From Actinomycetes bacterium (GTDB lineage Bacteria > Actinomycetota > Acidimicrobiia > Acidimicrobiales > Microtrichaceae): 5,978 bases of DNA. Numbering within the stretch: position 1 is the first letter of the stretch; each line of letters opens with the position of its first letter. The position numbers and the translations under genes were made by a program. The stretch lies in NCBI GenBank assembly GCA_023423215.1, contig JAFAFZ010000628.1:1-5978 (forward strand). The letters are read 5' to 3'. Shown in pieces: positions 1 to 4,633 of this stretch. A model generated the notes under the pieces. The model did not search any database and was not told the origin of the DNA. It saw nothing but the letters and a program-made list of their open reading frames with translations.

Positions 1-24
1 GGTGGGAACAGGAAGGAGGGTGGA

Positions 25-55
25 GCCGGGCCGGATCGGATCGGGCGGGCCCGGC
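25..55 (-). terminator. Hairpin just past the stop of the small membrane protein gene
   Basis: A perfect 8-bp inverted repeat, GCCGGGCC (25-32) and GGCCCGGC (48-55), with a 15-nt loop. It begins two bases beyond the minus-strand TAG at 58-60. On the minus strand the stem is followed by a pyrimidine-rich stretch (positions 24 down to 1), not a clean T run. The place and the strong GC stem fit a terminator of the U-tract-poor kind often proposed in high-GC actinobacteria. Termination itself is inferred. Confidence 0.45.
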
Positions 56-57
56 GA

Positions 58-387
58 CTACCGGTGGGCGACGACGAGCGAGACCGCCGCGGCGACGACC
101 CCGACGCCCACCATCGACCACGCCAGCACCGCAGGCGCTTCGGCGATCACGAACAGCGCACCGAGCGTGGCGACGCCGGAGCCGAGCGGCCCCACGACGA
201 TCGTCCACCGGCGACCCTTCGAGCGCTTGGGACGTCCGCGGAAGGTGTCGCCGTCGCTCGGCGCGGGTGCCGGCGCAGGCGGCGTCGACGGGGCGGGCAC
301 CACCGCCGCCGGGGTCGGAGCCCCGCTGGCGGGATCGCCGGCGTGGGGCACGACGTACTGCTCCGGGTTCGGTTGTTCGTCCGTCAC
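58..387 (-). CDS. Small hypothetical membrane protein, proline-rich N-terminus and two C-terminal helices
   Basis: No family recognised. With the GTG at 385-387 the product is 109 residues. Residues 1-49 are hydrophilic and rich in Pro and Ala, with a PAPSTPPAPAPAPSD stretch around 31-45. A basic patch follows (RGRPKRSKGRR, about 50-60). Two hydrophobic segments, about 61-82 and 86-107, are separated by a short EAP turn. The basic patch before the first helix suggests a cytoplasmic N-terminus, so a hairpin with both ends inside. The open frame extends to a GTG at 487-489, but that extension is Arg/His-rich and crosses the probable regulatory region. I therefore prefer the inner start, which has a weak GAGAG ribosome site about nine bases upstream. 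The gene is divergent from the peroxidase gene. Its function is unknown; it could be a small envelope or anchor protein. Confidence 0.7.
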   Translation of the reverse strand: MTDEQPNPEQYVVPHAGDPASGAPTPAAVVPAPSTPPAPAPAPSDGDTFRGRPKRSKGRRWTIVVGPLGSGVATLGALFVIAEAPAVLAWSMVGVGVVAAAVSLVVAHR

Positions 388-401
388 CGTGACTGCTCTC
401 G

Positions 402-432
402 TTCCATCGACTCGCGCGCGGTCGAGATGGAA
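402..432. promoter_or_regulatory. Imperfect inverted repeat in the divergent intergenic region
   Basis: TTCCATCGAC (402-411) faces GTCGAGATGGAA (421-432). TTCCATC pairs perfectly with GATGGAA, then GAC pairs with GTC after a two-base bulge, leaving a nine-base GC-only centre. It lies 15-45 bases upstream of the small membrane protein start and about 80 bases upstream of the peroxidase start. It could be an operator for one or both genes, or a 5'-leader hairpin on the minus-strand transcript. On the minus strand a TAGTTT -10-like hexamer (436-431) overlaps its edge, but I see no matching -35. Confidence 0.35.
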
Positions 433-509
433 ACTACCCGCCGCCTCCCCGTGCGGCCGGGGATGCGACCGCAGGAATCGCGCCCGCACGGAGGGGGTTC
501 GCAGCGGTC

Positions 510-1055
510 ATGACCGACCTGCAGCAGATCCCCGTGAGCTCGATCGACGGAGCGGCGACGACGCTCGGCGCCTACGACGGCTCGGTGGTGCTCGTCGTGA
601 ACGTCGCCTCCAAGTGCGGCCTCACCCCGCAGTACGAGGCACTCGAGGCGCTCTACCGGCAGTACAAGGACGACGGCCTCGTCGTCGCGGGGTTCCCCGC
701 CAACGACTTCGCCGGGCAGGAGCCGGGCACCGAGGACGAGATCGTCGAGTTCTGCAGCACCAACTACGACGTGACCTTTCCGATGTTCTCCAAGATCAGC
801 GTCGTCGGCGAGGACCAGCACCCGCTCTACGCCGAGCTCACCTCGCAGGCACCCGATGCCCAGGGCGACAAGGCCGGCTTCCGCTCCACGCTGCAGGGCC
901 ACGGCCTGGAGACGACCGAGGACCCCGACGACCTGTGGAACTTCGAGAAGTTCCTCGTGGCGCGCGACGGCCGGGTCGTCGCCCGCTTCGCCCCGGCGGT
1001 CACCCCGGACGACCCGGCGCTCGTCGGCGCGATCGAGCAGCACCTCCGGTCCTAG
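510..1055 (+). CDS. Glutathione peroxidase family protein (BtuE-type, probably thioredoxin-dependent)
   Basis: The 181-residue product reduces hydrogen peroxide and organic hydroperoxides, probably in the cytoplasm since no signal peptide is seen. Length and sequence follow E. coli BtuE (about 183 residues) closely. Visible motifs are the peroxidatic cysteine loop NVASKCGLTPQY (Cys36), GFPANDFAGQEPG (Gln70), FPMFSKI at 90-96, HPLY at 104-107 and WNFEKFLV (Trp143, Asn144). Cys36/Gln70/Trp143/Asn144 form the family's catalytic tetrad. Cys82, in the FC-x3-Y-x-V-x-FPMF context, sits where two-cysteine thioredoxin-dependent members carry their resolving cysteine. The second-motif cysteine (GFPCN) is Ala64 here. 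Peroxidatic Cys is encoded rather than selenocysteine. Because most actinobacteria make mycothiol rather than glutathione, thioredoxin is the more likely reductant (inference). The ATG is preceded by GGAGGGGG at 490-497. It is divergent from the small membrane protein gene and 60 bp before the DUF1345 gene. Confidence 0.95.
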   Translation: MTDLQQIPVSSIDGAATTLGAYDGSVVLVVNVASKCGLTPQYEALEALYRQYKDDGLVVAGFPANDFAGQEPGTEDEIVEFCSTNYDVTFPMFSKISVVGEDQHPLYAELTSQAPDAQGDKAGFRSTLQGHGLETTEDPDDLWNFEKFLVARDGRVVARFAPAVTPDDPALVGAIEQHLRS

Positions 1056-1063
1056 GAGGACCG
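1047..1063 (+). terminator. Short hairpin spanning the peroxidase stop codon
   Basis: CGGTCCT (1047-1053) and AGGACCG (1057-1063) form a 7-bp perfect stem with a 3-nt loop that contains part of the TAG stop. A second possible stem follows, CCGCCG (1061-1066) with CGGCGG (1076-1081), which competes for the same bases. There is no T run. Either could slow or end transcription before the DUF1345 gene, which appears to have its own start. Low confidence, because chance stems are common at this GC content. Confidence 0.3.
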
Positions 1064-1101
1064 CCGCCCGCGGATCGGCGGGCTCGGCGACGGCCGAGGT
1101 C

Positions 1102-1107
1102 CATACT
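1102..1107 (+). promoter_or_regulatory. -10-like hexamer for a leaderless transcript of the DUF1345 gene
   Basis: CATACT lies eight bases before the GTG at 1116, embedded in an otherwise very GC-rich stretch. No Shine-Dalgarno-like purine run precedes that GTG. A -10 element seven to ten bases before the start codon with no ribosome site is the usual layout of leaderless actinobacterial genes, so transcription would start at or next to G1116. No clear -35 is visible. Confidence 0.5.
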
Positions 1108-1115
1108 GTCGAGCC

Positions 1116-1853
1116 GTGAGCGACGCACCCGATCCGAGCTCGGCGGCGGACGACGGGCCGCTGCCGGACCGCACCGACCTGCGGTGGTGCTCGGACGGTC
1201 GACGGGCGATGTGGGCCACGCTCGTCGCCGTCGTCCTGCCGACGGTGCTCGGCTTCACGCTCCCGGCCGACATCGAGGCCTTCCGCGGCGCCGGCCGGCA
1301 GATCCTGCTGGCGCTCATCGGGTGGAACGCGTTCTGCGTGGTCTACGCGATCCTGACGCGTCGCACCTTCGCCCACGTCGACGCACGTGAGTTCCGGGCC
1401 CGCATGGCGGCGCGAAGCGCCCTGATGGGCCGGTTCTGGCAGCGGGTGAGCCCGGCGGGCGACGGCCCGACCTTCGCCGTCGAGGCGACCGCCGTGTCCT
1501 TCTTCGTCGTGCTGGTCATCCCGCACCTGGACGGGGTGCAGATCAACCCGTGGGTCCTCGTCCCGCTGACGCTCAGCATCCTGCTGTGCTGCTGGGGCCT
1601 GTCGATCGTCGCCTACGCGCTGCACTACGCGCAGAAGGACCTCGAGCAGCCGGCCCTGCAGTTCCCCGGTGACCGCACGGGCGCGTTCGGCGACTACGTG
1701 TACTTCAGCATCGCGGTCAGCACGACCTTCGGCGCCACCGACGTCAGCATCACCGAGCCGTCGATGCGCAAGGTCGTCAACCTGCACACGATCCTGACCT
1801 TCCTCTACAACTCGGTCATCGTGGCGCTGCTCGCCTCGCTGCTCATCGGCTGA
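1116..1853 (+). CDS. DUF1345 family integral membrane protein
   Basis: A 245-residue membrane protein of unknown function that matches the DUF1345 pattern. Hydrophobic segments lie at about 31-50, 61-80, 119-138, 145-169, 191-205 and 220-244. The diagnostic C-terminal half shows ALHYA (168-172), FPGD (183-186), DYVYFS (193-198), TTFGATDV (203-210), then LHTILTFLYNSVI (223-235). These fit DUF1345 signatures such as ALHYA, FPGD, the D-x-x-YFS/TF-x-x-xDV region and LH-x-x-L-x-F-x-x-N-x-VI. The N-terminal 30 residues are acidic and soluble. The GTG start at 1116 is chosen from the -10-like CATACT just upstream and the lack of a ribosome site. The last helix region also resembles a potassium-channel pore loop plus inner helix (see findings). 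It runs the same way as the peroxidase gene and converges on the LuxR-type gene. No function is established. Confidence 0.87.
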   Translation: MSDAPDPSSAADDGPLPDRTDLRWCSDGRRAMWATLVAVVLPTVLGFTLPADIEAFRGAGRQILLALIGWNAFCVVYAILTRRTFAHVDAREFRARMAARSALMGRFWQRVSPAGDGPTFAVEATAVSFFVVLVIPHLDGVQINPWVLVPLTLSILLCCWGLSIVAYALHYAQKDLEQPALQFPGDRTGAFGDYVYFSIAVSTTFGATDVSITEPSMRKVVNLHTILTFLYNSVIVALLASLLIG

Positions 1854-1933
1854 GCGCCGAACGACAACACACCGCGCTCGACGGCGAGACGGTCGGCATC
1901 GGCGTTCGATCCGGCCAAGAGCCCGCTGCGGTC

Positions 1934-1945
1934 GAGCAGCTGCTC
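1934..1945. repeat. 12-bp perfect palindrome at the convergent gene junction
   Basis: GAGCAGCTGCTC reads the same on both strands and overlaps the end of the LuxR-type gene's stop codon (1944-1946). The surrounding GTCGAGC occurs twice (1931-1937 and 1947-1953), and CTCAG-N5-CTGAG (1943-1957) forms another small stem. The 90-bp gap between the two convergent genes shows no other clear terminator, so this cluster could end transcription from either side. It lacks a T run, so the role is uncertain. Confidence 0.3.
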
Positions 1946-2684
1946 AGTCGAGCTGAGTGCCTGCCAGCTGGCGCCGCGACGAGATGCCGAGCTTCCGGTA
2001 CACCTTGCGCAGGTGGAAGTCGACGGTGCTGGCGCTCAGGTACAGCTGCGTCGCGATCTCCTTGTTGGTCTGGCCCTGACCCGCCAGCAGCGCGACCTGG
2101 CGCTCCTGCGCGGTCAGGTCGACCGGTGACGACGAGCGCTGCGGCAGCCGCTCGCCCGCGGCGCGCAGCTCGGCCTGGGCCCGGGCGGCGAAGGACTCGG
2201 CGCCCATGCGCACGAACCGCTCGTGCGCCTCCCGCAGGTGCCGTCGGGCATCGGTGGGGCGACGTTCGCGACGCAGCCACTCGCCGTAGGTGAGGTGCGC
2301 TCGCGCCAGCTCGGACTCGGACGAGGTCGCGGCGAGCAGCTCGATCGCCCGACGGAACAGGTGCTCGGCGTCGCCGCGGCGCGCGGCGACCGCGTGCGCA
2401 CGCACCGACATGCCGTGCACGAGCGTCGACCCGCTCAGGCGGGAGCGCAGCTCGAGCTCGGCCAGCACCGCGTCCAGCTCGGCCCGGTGCCCGAGGTGTG
2501 CGAGGGCCTCGGCCAGCTCGGCCAGCGCCTGCGTGCCGAGCTCGCGCAGCGGGCAGTGCGCGGCCGTGCGAGCCGCCACCGCGGCCTCGGCGTAGCGCCG
2601 CGAGGCGTTGGCGACGACGGCCTCCGCCAGGTCGTCTAGCTGGGCTGCGTAGCCGATCTGCTGCGGTGCTCGGGCGGTGATCAC
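1944..2684 (-). CDS. Short LuxR-type regulator (C-terminal MalT/LAL module only)
   Basis: A DNA-binding transcription regulator of 246 residues from the GTG at 2682-2684. The C-terminus (about 187-242) is a LuxR/GerE helix-turn-helix: LTAQERQVALLAGQGQTNKE opens it and LSASTVDFHLRKVYRKLGIS carries the recognition helix. The helical N-terminal part (about 10-180) has TPR-like repeats with the phrase YGEWLRRERR followed by DARRHLREAHERF. That phrase is typical of the end of large ATP-binding LuxR regulators (LAL/MalT type, usually about 900 residues). The AAA/NACHT-type ATPase domain is absent, and upstream there is a kinase gene instead, with no Walker motifs. The GTG has an excellent GAGGGGGA site at five bases; an in-frame ATG at 2769-2771 has none. 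It lies 96 bp downstream of the kinase gene, so co-transcription or an own promoter are both possible. Target genes are unknown. Confidence 0.87.
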   Translation of the reverse strand: MITARAPQQIGYAAQLDDLAEAVVANASRRYAEAAVAARTAAHCPLRELGTQALAELAEALAHLGHRAELDAVLAELELRSRLSGSTLVHGMSVRAHAVAARRGDAEHLFRRAIELLAATSSESELARAHLTYGEWLRRERRPTDARRHLREAHERFVRMGAESFAARAQAELRAAGERLPQRSSSPVDLTAQERQVALLAGQGQTNKEIATQLYLSASTVDFHLRKVYRKLGISSRRQLAGTQLD

Positions 2685-2688
2685 GTCG

Positions 2689-2696
2689 TCCCCCTC
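2689..2696 (-). promoter_or_regulatory. Strong ribosome binding site that sets the LuxR-type gene start
   Basis: On the minus strand GAGGGGGA is followed by CGAC and then the GTG at 2684-2682. Spacing is close to ideal. The alternative ATG at 2771, which would add 29 residues, has no purine-rich site, and its extra residues fall in the AT-richer intergenic stretch. Confidence 0.7.
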
Positions 2697-2712
2697 GTCG
2701 CGAACCTGGACG

Positions 2713-2761
2713 AGATGTCCATAGATGTCTACTGTTGTCCGATCACACGGTTCCCTGTCAA
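2713..2761 (-). promoter_or_regulatory. Probable control region of the LuxR-type gene
   Basis: This stretch is markedly richer in A/T than its surroundings. On the minus strand it holds a perfect -35-like TTGACA (2761-2756). The best -10-like hexamer, TAGACA (2732-2727), lies 23 bases away, longer than the usual 16-19, so the exact promoter is unclear. Two copies of AGATGTC on the plus strand (2713-2719 and 2723-2729) are spaced ten bases apart, one helical turn. TAGATGTCTA (2722-2731) is nearly palindromic. Such phased repeats suggest a protein-binding site, possibly for the regulator itself (inference). Confidence 0.4.
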
Positions 2762-2780
2762 GGGTCACCATGGAACGGCG

Positions 2781-3734
2781 TCAGGACAACGCAGGCAGGC
2801 CGGGTCCGCCCGTCGGGCGGTACGCAACACGCGTCCCGGGTCGGGTGACGCTGTCCGACGCGACGGCGACAGCGCGCCGGGCCGCGTCCACCGCGTCGGC
2901 CCCCACGGCGAGCCCTGCGGCGAACGTGCCCGCGAACGCGTCGCCCGCGCCGGTGGTGTCGCGGACCCGCACGATCGGCGCCGGCACCCGCACCTCACCC
3001 TCGGGCGTCACGAGCAGTGCGCCGGCCGCTCCGAGCGTCACGGCCAGCGCCACGCCACGCTCGCCCACGTACGCCGCGGCGAGGCCGAGCGCGTCGTCGA
3101 TCGGGTGGTCCGGCGCCACCCCCACGAGTGCGGCCAGCTCGGTCTCGTTGGGCACCATCCAGTCGCAGGCAGCGGCCAGGCGCGGCGACACCTCGAGCGC
3201 GGGGCCGGGCGTCAGCACGGTGGTCGCACCACGCTCGCGCGCCCACTCGAACGCGGTGATCGCCGCGTCCTGGGGCGTCTCGAGCTGGCTCACGACGACG
3301 GCCGGCATGGAGGCCGAGCGCGCCGTGGACGCGGCGAGCGCGTCGGCCACGAACCGCGCGTCGACGCAGCGGTTCGCTCCCATCCCGAGCGCGATCCGGT
3401 TCTCGCCGGAGGGCTCCACCAGGATCGACGCCGTCCCCGTGACCTCGCCCGGCGCCGTGGCCACGTGGGTCGTGTCGACGCCGTACGCCTCCAGGTCGGC
3501 GATCGTCGCCGGCCCGAACAGGTCGTCGCCCACGCACCCCACCATCGAGCAGGCCACGCCGTGCAGCGCGACCGCCGCCGCCTGGTTCGCGCCCTTGCCG
3601 CCGTAGCCCTGCGAGAAGCCGCTCGCCAGCATCGTCTCGCCGGGTCGGGGGATCCGATCCACGTACGAGACGAGGTCGACCATGGCGCTGCCGACGACCA
3701 CCACCCCGGATCGGCCCGGCCGCGTCCCGGTCAT
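2781..3734 (-). CDS. rbsK: Ribokinase-type PfkB family sugar kinase
   Basis: A cytoplasmic ATP-dependent carbohydrate kinase of 317 residues, close to the roughly 310 of E. coli RbsK and colinear with it. In order: VVVVGSAMVD with sugar-binding Asp20, IPRPGET at 28-34, GGKGANQA (PfkB signature 1, 45-52), GDDLFG at 69-74, GEN-x-IALGMGAN (110-121), SQLETP (149-154), PNETE (195-199, the NxxE metal/phosphate motif), TLGAAGALL near 233-241 and DTTGAGDAFAG (PfkB signature 2, 259-269) with catalytic base Asp265. Ribokinase would convert ribose to ribose 5-phosphate, but related PfkB kinases use nucleosides or other sugars, so the symbol is provisional. The ATG at 3732-3734 is chosen because the frame's outer start at 3806 would overlap the divergent gntR gene, and because GAGAGGGA lies just upstream. 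It shares a 59-bp region with gntR, which probably represses it. No transporter is adjacent. Confidence 0.9.
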   Translation of the reverse strand: MTGTRPGRSGVVVVGSAMVDLVSYVDRIPRPGETMLASGFSQGYGGKGANQAAAVALHGVACSMVGCVGDDLFGPATIADLEAYGVDTTHVATAPGEVTGTASILVEPSGENRIALGMGANRCVDARFVADALAASTARSASMPAVVVSQLETPQDAAITAFEWARERGATTVLTPGPALEVSPRLAAACDWMVPNETELAALVGVAPDHPIDDALGLAAAYVGERGVALAVTLGAAGALLVTPEGEVRVPAPIVRVRDTTGAGDAFAGTFAAGLAVGADAVDAARRAVAVASDSVTRPGTRVAYRPTGGPGLPALS

Positions 3735-3754
3735 CCCACCGTCCCTCTCGATCG

Positions 3755-3771
3755 CACCCGACCTCCGGGTG
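3755..3771. promoter_or_regulatory. Candidate GntR operator: CACCCG-N5-CGGGTG palindrome
   Basis: CACCCG (3755-3760) and CGGGTG (3766-3771) are perfect 6-bp arms around ACCTC. The palindrome sits in the middle of the 59-bp gap between the divergent kinase and gntR starts, 20 bp from the kinase ATG and 22 bp from the gntR GTG. Dimeric GntR/HutC regulators bind palindromes of this size and commonly control themselves and a divergent neighbour. Binding is inferred from position; the sequence is unlike the well-known DasR-type TGGTCTAGACCA site. Confidence 0.5.
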
Positions 3772-3793
3772 TCCCCCAGGAGCATGCCGCACC

Positions 3794-4555
3794 GTGCCCG
3801 ACCCACTCGCCGGTTTCACCCCTGACCGCGGTTCCGCCGCGACGCTGCACGAACAGGTCTCGAGCCACCTCGAGTCGCTGATCCGCAGCGGCGCGCTGCC
3901 GCCGCGCACCCAGCTGCCCGCCGAACCCGACCTCGCCGCCCGGCTGGGCGTCAGCCGAGGGACCCTGCGGCGGGCGACCGGGACCCTGCTCGACCAAGGG
4001 CTGCTGGCGCAGCGGCACGGACGCGGCACCTTCGTCACCGACCTCGAGCTGGGCGTCGAGGCGCCCTTCGTCAGCGAGATCACCTCGCTCGCGCAGTCGC
4101 TGTCCCTGCGCGGCGTGCCGACCTCGACCCACGTCCTCGCGCTCGACCGCCGCCCCGCGGACGCACGGTCCGCCGAGCAGCTGGGGATCCGAGCGGGCGA
4201 CGAGGTCCTCCACCTGGACCGCCTGCGCTCGGACCCCGCCGGACCCGTGATGCGGTTGGTCAACGTGATGCGGCCCGACGTCGTGCAGCTGGAGGACCCC
4301 GCACAGCTCGAGGACCGCGCCCTGTACGACCTGTTCGAGGAGCACGGGACTCCCCCGGCCGAGGCGGCCCGCACCATCGGCGCGGGTCGCGCGGACGAGG
4401 AGCTGGCCCGGCTGCTCGACGTGCCGCTCGGCCACCCGGTGCTGCACATCGAGCAGCTGACGACCCTGGCCGACGGCATGCCGCTGGAGTTCTCGGACGT
4501 GTGGATCCGTGGCGAGCGCCTGAAGCTCCAGGTGCGGGTCCGCCGGGACGGCTGA
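3794..4555 (+). CDS. GntR/HutC family transcriptional regulator with UTRA effector domain
   Basis: A ligand-responsive DNA-binding repressor of 253 residues, typical of the HutC subfamily. The winged helix-turn-helix occupies about 17-82: LHEQVSSHLESLIRSGALPP, then LPAEPDLAARLGVSRGTLRR with the recognition helix, then the wing ending in GRGTFV. The UTRA domain spans about 88-248, with paired RLRSDPAGPVMRLVNVMRPD and a C-terminal FSDVWIRGERLKLQVRV that matches the usual end of UTRA proteins. UTRA domains of this subfamily bind small effectors such as sugar phosphates or histidine-pathway intermediates. The divergent sugar kinase points to a sugar or its phosphate here (inference). The GTG start has AGGAG (3778-3782) 11 bases upstream, a slightly long spacing. 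An out-of-frame ATG at 3784 is not used. It probably represses itself and the kinase through the palindrome at 3755-3771. The hydrolase gene follows 78 bp downstream. Confidence 0.93.
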   Translation: MPDPLAGFTPDRGSAATLHEQVSSHLESLIRSGALPPRTQLPAEPDLAARLGVSRGTLRRATGTLLDQGLLAQRHGRGTFVTDLELGVEAPFVSEITSLAQSLSLRGVPTSTHVLALDRRPADARSAEQLGIRAGDEVLHLDRLRSDPAGPVMRLVNVMRPDVVQLEDPAQLEDRALYDLFEEHGTPPAEAARTIGAGRADEELARLLDVPLGHPVLHIEQLTTLADGMPLEFSDVWIRGERLKLQVRVRRDG

Positions 4556-4621
4556 CCACGCGCCGGCGATCGAGGAGCGGTGCGTCTGCTAGAGCTTCGG
4601 TGGCAGATCGGGGCTCGAGCC

Positions 4622-4628
4622 AGGGGGA
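4622..4628 (+). promoter_or_regulatory. Ribosome binding site that sets the hydrolase start
   Basis: AGGGGGA lies five bases before the ATG at 4634. Starting there places a classic lipoprotein signal at the N-terminus, whereas the outer start at 4580 would add 18 residues before it and has a poorer site. Confidence 0.7.
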
Positions 4629-4633
4629 CGCTC

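Noticed and set aside
33..44. GGATCGGATCGG short tandem repeat
   Set aside because: Only two 5-bp units inside the loop of the 25-55 hairpin; consistent with chance in GC-rich DNA.
388..489. N-terminal extension of the small membrane protein to the GTG at 489
   Set aside because: The extra 34 residues are basic and featureless, overlap the inverted repeat at 402-432, and have no ribosome site. The GTG at 387 starts the more protein-like MTDEQPNPEQ.
2..1390. Long plus-strand open frame covering the left end
   Set aside because: It crosses the minus-strand gene, the intergenic region, the peroxidase and part of the DUF1345 gene in other frames. Its product is Arg/Gly/Pro-rich with no domain, as expected for a shadow frame in GC-rich DNA.
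2685..2771. ATG at 2771 as the start of the LuxR-type gene
   Set aside because: No ribosome site precedes it and the segment carries TTGACA and the phased repeats. The GTG at 2684 has an excellent site.
3735..3806. Earlier start of the kinase at 3806
   Set aside because: It would overlap the beginning of gntR and swallow the whole divergent control region. The ATG at 3734 aligns with the usual ribokinase N-terminus.
4556..4633. Separate promoter for the hydrolase gene (TGCTAGAG near 4588-4595)
   Set aside because: The TAGAGC hexamer matches the -10 consensus poorly and there is no convincing -35; read-through from gntR is equally likely.
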